A DNA stretch of 64,000 nucleotides from Lampropedia puyangensis (lineage in GTDB: Bacteria > Pseudomonadota > Gammaproteobacteria > Burkholderiales > Burkholderiaceae_C). The stretch's first letter is position 1. Every line of letters begins with the position of its first letter. Below, in pieces: positions 1 to 8,895 of this stretch. The stretch covers positions 372,001 through 436,000 of the forward strand of contig NZ_STFG01000001.1 of the NCBI RefSeq assembly GCF_004833285.1, given 5' to 3'. Under the pieces are notes generated by a model, which was not told the DNA's origin, searched no databases, and saw nothing but the letters and a program-made list of their open reading frames with translations. The position numbers and the translations under genes are program-made.

Positions 1-570
1 CGGGTCATACGATTTTCCCCAGGAGTGGGCATCACGTGGAACATAGGCCCCTTGCAGAACGGTTGAGTCAACGGTGTCGACAGACCGCATGCCCCCATAC
101 AGTACCTTGCGCAGCGCATCCATGCGAGATGTCGTGAGGTAGTTGAGAAAGTCGCCACTCCATGCGTTAGAGCATTGTTTCTGGTTGGAGCCTGTGGCTG
201 CACTGGCAGGAATGAACAGTCCTGTGGTCGGCGGCAAATTCCATGCGTCCCCCTTATTACCACTATAGGTATAGCAAACGTTGTTATTGAAATAGCCGTA
301 ATAATCAATTTGGTCCGGTTTGTAGCCGACGTCAATCACCCCATCCCCATTGAGATCTGATGCATCGTTATAGGCTTCGTAATAAAGCTTGTGATCGCGC
401 CCCATGACAAGCATGTTCAGCGGGGGGAAGCTCTCACTCACAAACAGCGGTGTTTGAGATAAAGCCGTGTCGCCACTATTTTGGGCGTGTGCCAACAGCG
501 GACTGATCAGTGCTGCCGTAATGGCTAAATATTGGGTGACTTGTTTCATGGAGCTAGAGCTGGTTTGCAT
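1..570 (-). CDS. pilY1: PilY1-family type IV pilus tip/biogenesis protein, N-terminal part (cut by window edge)
   Basis: The first 190 codons of a large PilY1/PilC-type protein; the rest lies beyond the left edge. The ATG at 570 has a strong GGAGG five bases upstream, which decides the start (a second in-frame ATG lies at 549). The N-terminus has a Sec-type signal peptide ending near LAHAQ, followed by the family-typical stretch GRDHKLYYEAYNDASDLNGD with a calcium-loop-like DLNGDGVID. PilY1 proteins sit at the pilus tip and control extension, adhesion and surface sensing. It is the last recognisable gene of the fimT-pilV-pilW-pilX-pilY1 operon, 20 bp after pilX. The C-terminal beta-propeller is not visible here. 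Confidence 0.9.
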   Translation of the reverse strand, partial: MQTSSSSMKQVTQYLAITAALISPLLAHAQNSGDTALSQTPLFVSESFPPLNMLVMGRDHKLYYEAYNDASDLNGDGVIDVGYKPDQIDYYGYFNNNVCYTYSGNKGDAWNLPPTTGLFIPASAATGSNQKQCSNAWSGDFLNYLTTSRMDALRKVLYGGMRSVDTVDSTVLQGAYVPRDAHSWGKSYDP

Positions 571-590
571 AACAGCCTCCTGCAGGATCA

Positions 591-1187
591 TTATTTAATG
601 AACTGATTGACGGTCGAGCGTAGACAAACGGCGTTCGCTCCACAGTCCGTGTGAGCGTTTTGACGCGTTGCTTGTGCATTGACCTCGTAATATTCAGTGC
701 AACCAGTCGTGGCTATATTCAGGGCGGAGGTTGCGGACATACCTTTTGGGCATACTGTGTCGATATAGCGGGGATACCAGAATCCATTGGGAGCTGGTGA
801 TGTAAAGCCTGCCACTTCAACGCCTTGTGCAAAGTCAGTGTGAAGCCCAAGGGTGTCAGCTTTCGCTTCTGATACGTAACACGGAACACCCTCTGTCACT
901 GCCGAGGGGGCGGCGCTGTCGCATTGGGCCAGTCTTACACCTTGATAAGAGCCAACGATCGTTCGCTCTCCATCACGCAGAGCCCCGTCAGCGACCTCAA
1001 CCAGTTGTTGTTGGTCTAATAAATTGGCTGCAATCCTAGATTCGAGCGTGATGGCGCGCATGCCGGTAATGGCCAGCATTAGCAGCATCAGCAACATGAT
1101 GAGTGCCACCACCAGAGTGGCACCTTGTTGCTTAGGCAACGGATGTTTATGGTTTGGATTGAGCGATGCTGGCATAAAAAAAGTCAT
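591..1187 (-). CDS. pilX: PilX-family type IV pilus minor pilin assembly protein
   Basis: 198 aa. Residues about 20-45 form one hydrophobic helix starting QQGATLVVALIMLLMLLMLA, the typical PilX N-terminal helix that packs into the pilus. The class III signal is atypical: QQGATL replaces GFTLIE, as is usual for PilX. A cysteine-containing C-terminal domain follows. Its ATG overlaps the pilW stop by 4 bp (ATGA), which implies translational coupling. PilX forms the initiation/tip complex of type IV pili with PilV, PilW, FimT/FimU and PilY1. Confidence 0.88.
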   Translation of the reverse strand: MTFFMPASLNPNHKHPLPKQQGATLVVALIMLLMLLMLAITGMRAITLESRIAANLLDQQQLVEVADGALRDGERTIVGSYQGVRLAQCDSAAPSAVTEGVPCYVSEAKADTLGLHTDFAQGVEVAGFTSPAPNGFWYPRYIDTVCPKGMSATSALNIATTGCTEYYEVNAQATRQNAHTDCGANAVCLRSTVNQFIK

Positions 1188-2065
1188 GGCATCAGATTTC
1201 TGAGAGTGACCGCGCCACTGGCAACTTGGTATAGCGCGCCTGAATCGGCACTGCAGCTGGCGTTATCTGCGCCTGCAACGGTTTTCCAGCGGTCACACAC
1301 GGTAGATTCCATTCCCCCAGTAAGGCGACTCGATGATGCTGCAAGCAAAATCGAATATTTGAGTGCTCGAATGACTTGGTTGCTACTCGGTGTGTCTGTG
1401 GTGAATGCGCTGATTTTTCGTATTGCCATAGAAGAGACTTTAGGACCAGTGCCATATTGAAAGTGGATGTCTTGCACTCCTGCAGCCAAGGCGGTTTCTG
1501 TGCTTTGCGCAGCGCAAACCAAAGTATGGTTGCTGATGCTGAAGCGTTCTACAAAAACACCATTTCCTACGGTTGAAGTGGTAGGGGCTTCATATGGCAT
1601 CAAACTTGAAACGGAGGGGTCTGTATTGCCTGAGCAGTCAGTCTCGATAGCATCTCTGGGCTGGAAACGAATACAAAGTGCACCATCAGTTTTGATATTT
1701 ATGGCTTCTCCGCGCGCAAAAGCACAGTCTGTCGTGTCGTCAATCAATGCTGGAAAGGCCTTTTCCATACTTAGAGTTGGATCACGCCGGTACCCTGCTT
1801 TCGAGAAGTGTTGTTCCAGACTACCGAGGGTGTAACGGCTGTTGGCTAAGTTTTCGCTTTGACCTTGGCGAAAGCTCAGATTGCGGGCCCCTTCGATATA
1901 GACCAAGCTGACCAGCAAAACAATGAATAGACCAATTGCCATGGCAACCATGACCTCAACCAAACTGAGGCCTTTCTGGCTGCGGCTTGCAGGACTAGAC
2001 TGACCTTTAAAGCTTGGAGTGGATTGTGTAGGTGCAATATGTGTTGTCATTAACGGTCTCATCAT
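1184..2065 (-). CDS. pilW: PilW-family type IV minor pilin
   Basis: 293 aa from the ATG at 2065; a second in-frame ATG at 2050 is equally possible, and neither has a clear Shine-Dalgarno. The class III prepilin motif QKGLSLVEVMVAMAIG lies at about residues 31-46, with the G/LSLVE cleavage site and E5, followed by the hydrophobic assembly helix. The remaining 240 residues form the globular minor-pilin domain. The start overlaps the pilV 3' end by about 59 bp (44 bp from the alternative ATG). PilW is an inner-membrane/tip-complex component processed by the prepilin peptidase PilD. Confidence 0.9.
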   Translation of the reverse strand: MMRPLMTTHIAPTQSTPSFKGQSSPASRSQKGLSLVEVMVAMAIGLFIVLLVSLVYIEGARNLSFRQGQSENLANSRYTLGSLEQHFSKAGYRRDPTLSMEKAFPALIDDTTDCAFARGEAINIKTDGALCIRFQPRDAIETDCSGNTDPSVSSLMPYEAPTTSTVGNGVFVERFSISNHTLVCAAQSTETALAAGVQDIHFQYGTGPKVSSMAIRKISAFTTDTPSSNQVIRALKYSILLAASSSRLTGGMESTVCDRWKTVAGADNASCSADSGALYQVASGAVTLRNLMP

Positions 2066-2540
2066 CTGCTAGGCATTGCTTGCTTTTAGAGGGCCATGCG
2101 ACTTGAACAGAAATAACGCCAGAGTTTTGCGTGACGGAAAAGTGGGTCTTGATGAAGGCGTCGTCCAACTCAGGCATTAATTCAATAGACCGGGCCGCCC
2201 AGCAATTGAGTTGTTTGGCAGCTTCGACTGAGGTTGGATCGCATGATTCACTATCAACATCAGTGCTGGAATTTTTAGCGTACCCACCCAAGTCCTCTTT
2301 TGGGGTGCCGTTGGCGTTGAGAATGGTCGCGGTATTGCCGCGCATGGTTTCCATCCACTCATTGGCCACCATTGCTGCCATTTGTCGCCGCTCTGTATCG
2401 ACTGTGAAGTCAATACCTCTTGTAAACATGCCTGCAGCCCCTAGTAGTCCAATGCTCAACACCAAAATCGATACCAATACTTCGATCAAGGCAAAGCCTG
2501 ACTGCGGGGTTCTGGGCGAGGGGGAGTGGAGTTTCAGCAT
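2007..2540 (-). CDS. pilV: PilV-family type IV minor pilin
   Basis: 177 aa from the ATG at 2540. A longer in-frame reading to 2600 exists, but the short form puts the class III motif QSGFALIEVLVSILVLSIG at about residues 13-31, the normal leader length, and gives a 7-bp overlap with the fimT stop. Hydrophobic helix, then RRQMAAMVANEWMETMRGN, a conserved PilV block. Function: minor pilin of the priming/tip complex. Same operon as fimT, pilW and pilX. Confidence 0.9.
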   Translation of the reverse strand: MLKLHSPSPRTPQSGFALIEVLVSILVLSIGLLGAAGMFTRGIDFTVDTERRQMAAMVANEWMETMRGNTATILNANGTPKEDLGGYAKNSSTDVDSESCDPTSVEAAKQLNCWAARSIELMPELDDAFIKTHFSVTQNSGVISVQVAWPSKSKQCLADDETVNDNTYCTYTIHSKL

Positions 2541-3016
2541 GCTTGGCCCGCCGCTTTCCGTTGTTGTTGAACCAAGCCTGCTTTCGAAATACGAATGCAT
2601 TCGGTACGCGATGCCCCTGAGTTACTTACTGCGATAGAGAAGTCGTTGGATGCATTACCACTTACAGCAAAACCAATGTCTTCATTTGGGCTAACTGATA
2701 CAGAGACTGCATCAGAGACGTTTGTCGTGCGCAGAAGGTTCGATCCTGATTTGACATTCCATGTCGAGCTAGCAATTTCAACACTGGTTGCCGTGCGTTT
2801 GTATACTGCTTCAGACCGGGCAAAGAGCAGTAGAACTTGCAGTTCAGATGCCGAGGATGAGACTCGATTGTTCGCAATCATTGTTTGAAATGAAGGAACC
2901 GCGATTGTTGATAAGAGAGCCAACAACGCTACTACGACCATTGCCTCAAGTAATGTGAATCCCTTGGAATGAGGGGGGGGAGTGCGCCTTGCTTTGCAAA
3001 TGGAAAGAACGTGCAT
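2534..3016 (-). CDS. fimT: GspH/FimT-family minor pseudopilin
   Basis: 160 aa. Class III leader HSKGFTLLEAMVVVALLALL at about residues 16-35: G before the cleavage site, E5 and the hydrophobic helix. A GspH/FimT globular domain with a C-terminal cysteine follows. FimT/FimU-type pilins prime the pilus, and FimT in other bacteria binds DNA during natural transformation; that role here is inference from the family. First gene of the minor-pilin operon, with an AT-rich leader of about 170 bp upstream. Confidence 0.85.
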   Translation of the reverse strand: MHVLSICKARRTPPPHSKGFTLLEAMVVVALLALLSTIAVPSFQTMIANNRVSSSASELQVLLLFARSEAVYKRTATSVEIASSTWNVKSGSNLLRTTNVSDAVSVSVSPNEDIGFAVSGNASNDFSIAVSNSGASRTECIRISKAGLVQQQRKAAGQAC

Positions 3017-3183
3017 GGCTTATAGGTCTTGACTCGACTAAAAATGAGAAATGGCGCAAAATGTCATTTGTTTGCTAAATATTTTATATTGTTAAAAATT
3101 ATGCAAATTTCTTAAAAGAATCAAATCTGATAAGCGGAATGATTTAACTGACAATCGGCAATCCTATTGCATAGCTTTTGTCG
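3017..3183 (-). promoter_or_regulatory. AT-rich upstream region of the minor-pilin operon
   Basis: Gene-free, strongly AT-rich stretch between the livF terminator and the fimT ATG. On the minus strand it contains TATAAAAT-like hexamers and a TTGCAT, but no pair with standard 16-18 bp spacing that I can defend. The promoter of the pil operon should lie here, from position alone. Confidence 0.4.
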
Positions 3184-3212
3184 AAAAAAAGCCCTTGGCA
3201 TGTGCCAAGGGC
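3184..3212 (-). terminator. Rho-independent terminator of LIV operon 1
   Basis: Perfect 10-bp stem GCCCTTGGCA/TGCCAAGGGC with a two-base apex, at 3191-3212. On the minus strand it is followed directly by a run of seven T (3184-3190). It lies about 40 bp after the livF stop. Confidence 0.92.
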
Positions 3213-3254
3213 TTGTGACTTTCAGGAAATGTGATATGTAAAGATTCAAAATGT

Positions 3255-4043
3255 CTACGCACCCAAATACGCCTTGCGAATATCAGGGTTGCCAAGCAGG
3301 TTGGTACCGGTATCTTCCAGAACCACGTTTCCTGTTTCAAGAACGTAGCCACGGTCTGCAATTTGCAGTGCCTTGTTGGCGTTTTGTTCAACCAAAAATA
3401 CCGTGACACCTTCAGCCCGAATTGTTTGAATGATTTCGAAAATCTGGGCAATGATCAGTGGCGCCAGGCCCAATGTGGGTTCATCAAGCAACAATAAGCG
3501 GGGTTTGCTCATCAGGGCGCGGCCAATGGCCAGCATTTGTTGCTCACCACCAGACATGGTGCCTGCACGTTGGTTGGCGCGCTCTTTCAGGCGTGGGAAG
3601 AGGCTAAAGACGTGCTCAATGCCTTCTTCAATAGCCTGTGTATTTTGGAAGAAACCGCCCATTTTGAGGTTTTCGACCACCGTCAGATCAGGAAAAACGC
3701 GGCGACCCTCAGGCGAAATGGCTATGCCGTTTTGCATGATTTTGTGGGTTTGCATTTGCGTGATGTCCTGCCCTTCAAACAGCACGCGACCACTGCTGGC
3801 ACGTGGATTGCCGCAAATGGTCATGAGCATGGTGGTTTTTCCTGCACCATTGCTGCCGATGAGGGTGACGATCTCTCCCTTATTGACGTGGATAGACACA
3901 CCGTTCAAGGCCTGGATAGCCCCGTAGTAGGTGTGAATGCCTTCGAGTTGGAGCATAGGTTGCTGTGCAGCAGATGTTCCGGGCTCCATGGATAGGGTTG
4001 TGGACACGCTGGTGATGGTTTCGGTGATGATCAGGCTCATCAT
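3255..4043 (-). CDS. livF: Branched-chain amino acid ABC transporter ATP-binding protein LivF (cluster 1)
   Basis: 262 aa. Walker A GSNGAGKTT, signature MSGGEQQ, Walker B LLLLDEPTLGLAP, and the family-typical C-terminus NPDIRKAYLGA. Hydrolyses ATP with LivG to power LivHM-mediated uptake of Leu/Ile/Val and related substrates at the inner membrane. The ATG overlaps the livG stop as ATGA, with GGGAGAAG upstream. The N-terminus is about 25 residues longer than usual; an internal ATG before LQLEGIH could also serve. Last gene of the operon, followed by a strong terminator. Confidence 0.93.
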   Translation of the reverse strand: MMSLIITETITSVSTTLSMEPGTSAAQQPMLQLEGIHTYYGAIQALNGVSIHVNKGEIVTLIGSNGAGKTTMLMTICGNPRASSGRVLFEGQDITQMQTHKIMQNGIAISPEGRRVFPDLTVVENLKMGGFFQNTQAIEEGIEHVFSLFPRLKERANQRAGTMSGGEQQMLAIGRALMSKPRLLLLDEPTLGLAPLIIAQIFEIIQTIRAEGVTVFLVEQNANKALQIADRGYVLETGNVVLEDTGTNLLGNPDIRKAYLGA

Positions 4044-4828
4044 TCTTCTCCCAAGTAAGCTTTGATGACGCGAGGATCATTGCGCACCACGTCTGGGGTG
4101 CCAGTCACAATGGGTTTGCCATGTTCCATGACCAGAATGCGTTCGGAGACGTTCATCACCAGACTCATATCGTGTTCAATCAACAAAACAGCCACTTTGA
4201 AGTCGTTGCGAAGCTTTTCGATCAGATGTTGTAGTTCGACTTTCTCTTGCGGGTTCAGGCCTGCTGCAGGTTCGTCGAGCATTAGCAAGCTGGGCTTGGT
4301 AATCATGCAGCGTGCTATTTCCAGGCGCCGTTGGTGGCCGTAGGCTAGGTTGCCCGCTTCGCGGTTTGCATATTGGCGAATGCCCATGAAGTCCAGCCAC
4401 CATACTGCGCGATCCAGTGCTTCTTTCTCTGCCTTGCGGTAAGAGGGCAACTTCAATAGCCCTTTGAGCATATTGCTTTCAACTTGCGTGTGTTGCGCCA
4501 CGAGCAGGTTTTCCAGTGCGGTGAGCTCTTTGAATAGACGTACGTTTTGGAACGTGCGTACTAAACCATGGCGAGCAACCTTATGGCTGGGCAGGCCAGC
4601 AATATTCTTGCCCGCCATGTGCACCTGGCCTGATGTGGGTTTGTAAAAACCACCAATGCAGTTGAAGACCGTGGTTTTACCGGCGCCGTTAGGGCCGATG
4701 ATTGCAAAAATTTCAGTTTGTCCGACATCAAAGGCTACGTTGTCGACGGCCAGCAGGCCGCCAAAACGCATGGTCAGATCGCGCACCTGCAGCAGGGGCG
4801 TAGTGTTGGCTTGAGTTGGTGCGGTCAT
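4040..4828 (-). CDS. livG: Branched-chain amino acid ABC transporter ATP-binding protein LivG (cluster 1)
   Basis: 262 aa from the ATG at 4828, which overlaps the livM stop as ATGA; this decides the start over a longer in-frame reading to 4882. Walker [10 protein letters not shown], the LivG-type signature [12 protein letters not shown] in place of LSGGQ, Walker [15 protein letters not shown]-loop IEHDM, and the C-terminal BCA_ABC tail [12 protein letters not shown]. Works as a heterodimer with LivF. Confidence 0.94.
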   Translation of the reverse strand: MTAPTQANTTPLLQVRDLTMRFGGLLAVDNVAFDVGQTEIFAIIGPNGAGKTTVFNCIGGFYKPTSGQVHMAGKNIAGLPSHKVARHGLVRTFQNVRLFKELTALENLLVAQHTQVESNMLKGLLKLPSYRKAEKEALDRAVWWLDFMGIRQYANREAGNLAYGHQRRLEIARCMITKPSLLMLDEPAAGLNPQEKVELQHLIEKLRNDFKVAVLLIEHDMSLVMNVSERILVMEHGKPIVTGTPDVVRNDPRVIKAYLGEE

Positions 4829-6051
4829 CGCGGAATCTCCACATGGGGGCGTTGGGTGGGCAGCAGACCTTGCGGACGCCACATCATCATCAACACCATG
4901 ACCAATCCGAACAGCAGCATGCGGTATTCCGCAAATTCGCGGGCAATTTCAGGCAAAACGGTCAAAACAATGGCTGCCAAAATGACCCCGAGTTGCGAGC
5001 CCATGCCGCCTAGTACCACCACTGCCAAAATCAGCGCTGACTCAATGAAAGTGAATGACTCGGGATTGACCAAACCTTGGCGTGCGGCAAAAAAAGCACC
5101 GCCAAAACCAGCGAACATGGCACCTAAGGTGAACGCCGAGAGTTTGATGTTGGTTGGGTTCAAGCCCAGTGATCGACATGCAATCTCGTCTTCACGCAAT
5201 GCTTCCCATGCCCGACCAATCGGCATGCGAATCAGTCGGTTGGATACGTACAGCGTAATCAAGGCGAAAATCAAAGCCAGCAAGTACAGGTAGATCACCA
5301 TATGCTGGTTATTGAAGGTCAAGCCCATCATTTGGTGGAAGGTTTGTGTGCCTTCTTCGCTTGCGCGGCGCGTCATTTCGTAGCCCAACAGAGTGGGCTT
5401 AGGTACGCCTGAAATGCCGTCTGGGCCACCAGTCCATTGCGTCAGGTTAATGAGTAGCAAGCGAATGATTTCACCAAAACCTAGCGTCACAATGGCCAGA
5501 TAGTCCCCCCGTAAACGCAGCACAGGAAAGCCAAGGATATAGCCAAACAACGCTGCGGCCATACCTGAGAAAGGCAAGGCTTGCCAGAATGACCAGCCAG
5601 CCCAGTGGTAGAGCAGCGCATAGGTATAGGCGCCTACGGCATAAAAGCCGACAAAACCCAGATCCAGCAAGCCTGCGAAACCAACCACAATATTCAGGCC
5701 AAGGCCGAGCATGACGTAAATCAGCACCAGCGTGGCAATGTCTACTTGGCTGCGTGAGCCAAAGAAAGGCCAGGCCAAAGCCAAGACAATCAATAAAACG
5801 CCAAAGATCTTTTGGCCTTTGGGCGCAATCGATGGGGCTTTGGGCAGGCTGACTTGGCCAAACAGTTTGCCTAATGCAGGCTTGATAAGCTGCAAAACAA
5901 ACACGATGGCGCAGCCCAGTGCCACCATGCCCCAGTGGGATTCGAGGTGGGTTTGAGCCCCTTGGCGAAAGAGTTGAAGGCCAAAAACAGGGGTAATGAT
6001 GACTGCGGTCATGGCCGCAGCGATGAAGGCATTGTTGATTGTTGTGCGCAT
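4825..6051 (-). CDS. livM: Branched-chain amino acid ABC transporter permease LivM (cluster 1)
   Basis: 408 aa, longer than minimal LivM because of an N-terminal extension with about three hydrophobic segments before residue 90. The core starts at about residue 105 ([20 protein letters not shown]). The cytoplasmic loop contains [18 protein letters not shown], and [18 protein letters not shown] is the EAA-like ATPase contact. Inner-membrane pore subunit with LivH. Its ATG shares one base with the livH stop (TGATG). Confidence 0.94.
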   Translation of the reverse strand: MRTTINNAFIAAAMTAVIITPVFGLQLFRQGAQTHLESHWGMVALGCAIVFVLQLIKPALGKLFGQVSLPKAPSIAPKGQKIFGVLLIVLALAWPFFGSRSQVDIATLVLIYVMLGLGLNIVVGFAGLLDLGFVGFYAVGAYTYALLYHWAGWSFWQALPFSGMAAALFGYILGFPVLRLRGDYLAIVTLGFGEIIRLLLINLTQWTGGPDGISGVPKPTLLGYEMTRRASEEGTQTFHQMMGLTFNNQHMVIYLYLLALIFALITLYVSNRLIRMPIGRAWEALREDEIACRSLGLNPTNIKLSAFTLGAMFAGFGGAFFAARQGLVNPESFTFIESALILAVVVLGGMGSQLGVILAAIVLTVLPEIAREFAEYRMLLFGLVMVLMMMWRPQGLLPTQRPHVEIPR

Positions 6052-6971
6052 CAGACCTTCTCCACTTCAGGTTTGCCCAGCAAGCCGGTCGGACGGAACA
6101 GCAAAATCAGCACCAACAGGCCAAATGCCACGATGTCTTTGTATTGCGAAGAAATGTAGGCTGCGGCAAATGTTTCGGCCAAACCCAGCAAAACGCCACC
6201 GAGCATGGCGCCAGGGATGCTGCCAATTCCACCTAACACGGCTGCGGTAAAGGCCTTGATGCCGGCAATAAAACCAATGAACGGGTTGAGTTTTCCTATG
6301 GTGATGGCAATGAGTACGCCACCTACAGCCGCGAGCATTGCGCCCAGAATAAACGTGAAGGAGATTACGCGGTTGGTGTCAATGCCCAGCAAGCTGGCCA
6401 TCTTCATGTCTTGCGAGCAAGCCCGAGAGGCGCGGCCCATGCGTGAATTTTTGATGAACAAGGTCAAGGCAACCATCAACACGACGGTAACGGCAATGAT
6501 CAAGATACGTGAGTAGGGGAGGGTGATATCAAAGTCACCAATATCAATGGTGATGGCTCCAGGAATGAGCGATGGAACGGCTTGGTCGCGCGCGCCTTGG
6601 CCCAGTGCGACCCAGTTCTGCAGAAAGATCGACATACCAATCGCAGAAATCAAGGCCACCAAGCGCGGGCCACCGCGTACGGGGCGGTAAGCAACACGCT
6701 CCACTGTATAGCCGTACACGCCAGTGACGGCCATTGCAATCACCAGCATGGCGGCAATGACTAAAGGAATGGGAAGACCACTTTGCGTGCCAATGGCTGT
6801 CAAGGTGACAAGTCCAACATAGGCACCGATCATGTAGATCTCGCCATGGGCAAAGTTGATCATGCCAATAATCCCGTAGACCATCGTGTAACCGATGGCG
6901 ATGAGGGCATAAATGGCACCCAAGGACAGACCGTTGAAAATCTGTTGGATGATTTGAGGAAGTTCAGACAT
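6051..6971 (-). CDS. livH: Branched-chain amino acid ABC transporter permease LivH (cluster 1)
   Basis: 306 aa, about eight hydrophobic segments. The family hallmarks [20 protein letters not shown] and [15 protein letters not shown] lie in the first 50 residues; [19 protein letters not shown] is the ATPase-coupling loop, and the C-terminus is [11 protein letters not shown]. The start has GGAG eight bases upstream. Permease partner of LivM; first of the tightly overlapping livHMGF genes, 153 bp after livK. Confidence 0.95.
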   Translation of the reverse strand: MSELPQIIQQIFNGLSLGAIYALIAIGYTMVYGIIGMINFAHGEIYMIGAYVGLVTLTAIGTQSGLPIPLVIAAMLVIAMAVTGVYGYTVERVAYRPVRGGPRLVALISAIGMSIFLQNWVALGQGARDQAVPSLIPGAITIDIGDFDITLPYSRILIIAVTVVLMVALTLFIKNSRMGRASRACSQDMKMASLLGIDTNRVISFTFILGAMLAAVGGVLIAITIGKLNPFIGFIAGIKAFTAAVLGGIGSIPGAMLGGVLLGLAETFAAAYISSQYKDIVAFGLLVLILLFRPTGLLGKPEVEKV

Positions 6972-6993
6972 AGAAGAGGCTCCGTACGAAAAT

Positions 6994-7061
6994 CGGCAGC
7001 GATGTTGGTCACTGCCGTTTTCGGTTGCATCGTTTGGCGGCTGCTGGTTGTGCAGCAGCCG
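6994..7061 (-). other. Two stem-loops in the livK-livH intergenic gap
   Basis: A 9-bp stem CGGCTGCTG/CAGCAGCCG with a 6-base loop (7038-7061), and a 6-bp stem CGGCAG/CTGCCG (6994-6999 and 7012-7017). Neither has a good T-tract on the minus strand. Such hairpins between a binding-protein gene and its permease genes often stabilise the upstream mRNA or partly terminate transcription, so that binding protein exceeds permease. That role is inference here. Confidence 0.45.
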
Positions 7062-7124
7062 TTGCCGATGGGGGTACTAATATAGTGCAGCCGGATGGGC
7101 TGCCATCCCGATCAGAGCATTTTT

Positions 7125-8237
7125 TTACAATTGCTTTTTGCCGCCGGCCTTGTCCCATTGGTAGACCGCAAACTCAAAGTCTTTCAAGTCACCTTTGGCA
7201 TCGAACTCTACTTTACCAATAGAGGTGTCAAAGCTGTTGGCGTGCAGGTAGTCGGCCACTTTGACTGGATCATCACCCACAGCCTTAATACCCGCAGTGA
7301 TCAACTCCACGGCCGCGTATGCAGGCATTTGGAAGGCGCCGTCTGGGTCGCGTTTGGCGTCGTGGAAAGCTTTAACGATGGCAGCATTTTCTGGGCGCTT
7401 GGTGAAATCGGCTGGCAGCGTGACCAACAGGCCTTCAATGGCTGGGCCTGCAATGGCCACCAGATCTTGGTTGGCCGTGCCTTCTGGGCCCATGAATTGC
7501 ACGCTCAGACCCTGCTCGCGCGCTTGGCGCAGCAGCAAACCCAGTTCCGGGTGGTAACCACCGAAGTAGACCAAGTCTGTGTTGAGCGTTTTGAGTTTGG
7601 TGATGATGGCCGAGTAGTCGCTATCGCCCACATTGATACTCTCGAACAACGAGACATTCACGCCTTCTTTCACTAGTGCATCACGCACCTGGGTTGCAAC
7701 GCCTGCGCCATAAGTTTGCTTGTCGTGCAGCACGACCACGCTCTTGGGTTTGAGCGTGTTGGCAATGTATTTTGCGGCGAATGGCCCTTGCTGGTCATCA
7801 CGGCCAATGGTGCGGAAGAAGAAATGGGGTTTGGTTGTATCGGTCACGGCAGGATTGGTGGCGCCTGGTGTGATAGCGACAATTTGCTCTTCTTCATAAA
7901 TCGGAACTGCAGGCACAGTCGTGCCCGAGCATGCATGTGCAACAGCAAACTTGGCGCCCGAACGCACCACTTGGTTAGCCGCTGGCACGGATTGCTTGGG
8001 TTCGCAGCCATCATCAATCAGGACGGGCTCCAACTTGCGACCATTGATACCACCAGCCGCATTGACCATATCGATCGCAGTCAAGGCGCCTGCTTGAATT
8101 TGGTCACCATACTGTTTGTTTGGCCCGGTCATAGGCTGGGGAATACCAATTTTGATGGCGTCCGCGGCAAAGGCTGCACCAGCCACAGTGAGGGCTGCAA
8201 CAGAGATCAGGGTTGGAACAAAACGGGTCAGCTTCAT
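7125..8237 (-). CDS. livK: Branched-chain amino acid ABC transporter substrate-binding protein (LivK 1)
   Basis: 370 aa, type I periplasmic binding protein. Sec signal peptide of about 24 residues ending GAAFA/ADA. Ligand-site blocks IGIPQPMTGPNKQYG and CSGTTVPAVPIYEEE, with a cysteine pair (DDGCEPKQ, AHACSG) as in E. coli LivJ/LivK. RTIGRDDQQGPFAAKY is the family hinge region. RBS AGGAG about nine bases upstream. Heads the operon with livHMGF; it likely binds Leu/Ile/Val, but exact specificity cannot be read from sequence. Confidence 0.93.
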   Translation of the reverse strand: MKLTRFVPTLISVAALTVAGAAFAADAIKIGIPQPMTGPNKQYGDQIQAGALTAIDMVNAAGGINGRKLEPVLIDDGCEPKQSVPAANQVVRSGAKFAVAHACSGTTVPAVPIYEEEQIVAITPGATNPAVTDTTKPHFFFRTIGRDDQQGPFAAKYIANTLKPKSVVVLHDKQTYGAGVATQVRDALVKEGVNVSLFESINVGDSDYSAIITKLKTLNTDLVYFGGYHPELGLLLRQAREQGLSVQFMGPEGTANQDLVAIAGPAIEGLLVTLPADFTKRPENAAIVKAFHDAKRDPDGAFQMPAYAAVELITAGIKAVGDDPVKVADYLHANSFDTSIGKVEFDAKGDLKDFEFAVYQWDKAGGKKQL

Positions 8238-8406
8238 ATGAGAAGGCTCCTAGTAAACAATGAAATGCACATTGGACTGATGGACTGGTTTGAGCAGTCA
8301 GCGAAGGTACAAATGCACAAGGCTGGGGCATATTGTGCGAGTTTGGTGCATAGGTGTCACCGGGAGGATTCCCTAGTCGAGGTGCACGGCTGCAGCCATT
8401 CTTGCT

Positions 8407-8434
8407 GTGTGTTGATCGTTGCAGATCAACACAC
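8407..8434. promoter_or_regulatory. Perfect 11-bp inverted repeat upstream of livK-1
   Basis: GTGTGTTGATC at 8407-8417 and GATCAACACAC at 8424-8434, separated by six bases. It lies about 170 bp upstream of the livK-1 ATG. It has no T-tract, so it is more likely an operator or a leader hairpin than a terminator. The binding factor is unknown. Confidence 0.5.
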
Positions 8435-8676
8435 GATGCCACGAAGTTGCTTTTCGCAATATCTGTGCCACAGGCGGGAATAGCTTTGTCTTACTGGTGC
8501 TTCTCTTGAGTGGAAACCCAAAATTTAGCAAGCGAATGCATTTCGATGAAGTTGAGGCTATTGCTTGGATGGAGGCGTTCATGATGCCGTAGGAGGGAAG
8601 GTTGATACGGCATGTATTGCTAATGGTCTATTGTTTTTTGTTGTTTGTGAATTAATGTTAAATTTATCTTGAGATT

Positions 8677-8800
8677 TGTGACTGCAAGAGTCGCTGCACG
8701 CAGATGGTGCGCTTGGCATACCGATGTGAATGGTATTGGTGCAGTATGTATTCGTGAACGATAAATCTAAGCCCATCTTATGGGCGTGTTTTATTTTTTT
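8677..8800 (+). ncRNA. Possible small RNA ending at an orphan terminator
   Basis: A clear plus-strand terminator ends at about 8800, yet no plus-strand gene precedes it. Upstream, TTGTTT (8641-8646) and TATCTT (8665-8670) are spaced 18 bp, a passable sigma-70 promoter that would start a transcript of about 120 nt. No RNA family was recognised. The call rests on the promoter-terminator pair only. Confidence 0.25.
8771..8800 (+). terminator. Orphan plus-strand rho-independent terminator
   Basis: Stem GCCCAT/ATGGGC with a three-base loop (8771-8785), followed by GTGTTTTATTTTTTT. The reverse strand has no T-tract on its side. There is no coding sequence on the plus strand upstream within the gap. 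Confidence 0.7.
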
Positions 8801-8823
8801 GCTTGAAGCAATGCTTGAAGTAA

Positions 8824-8850
8824 TAAAAAAGCAGGGCCACAGCCCCGCTT
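8824..8850 (-). terminator. Rho-independent terminator of the second livK gene
   Basis: On the minus strand, a 9-bp stem (AAGCGGGGC with GCCCTGCTT, one G-U pair) is followed by TTTTTTATT. It lies about 46 bp after the livK-2 stop and separates livK-2 from the livK-1 operon. Confidence 0.88.
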
Positions 8851-8895
8851 GATTGAAGCGCCTGGAGTAAGCGCTCCTTGCATGTCAGAAAAGTA

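Larger units (their letters stand above)
8238..8895. other. 658-bp gene-free region between the two livK genes
   Basis: Contains no credible coding sequence. It holds the livK-1 leader with a perfect 11-bp inverted repeat (8407-8434), a plus-strand rho-independent terminator with no plus-strand gene (8771-8800), and the minus-strand terminator of the second livK (8824-8850). The promoter of livK-1 must lie in the left part. Confidence 0.7.

Noticed and set aside
7716-8483. 255-codon plus frame over livK-1 and its leader
   Set aside because: Mostly antisense to a clear LivK gene; composition rich in Cys, His and Trp, typical of a shadow frame.
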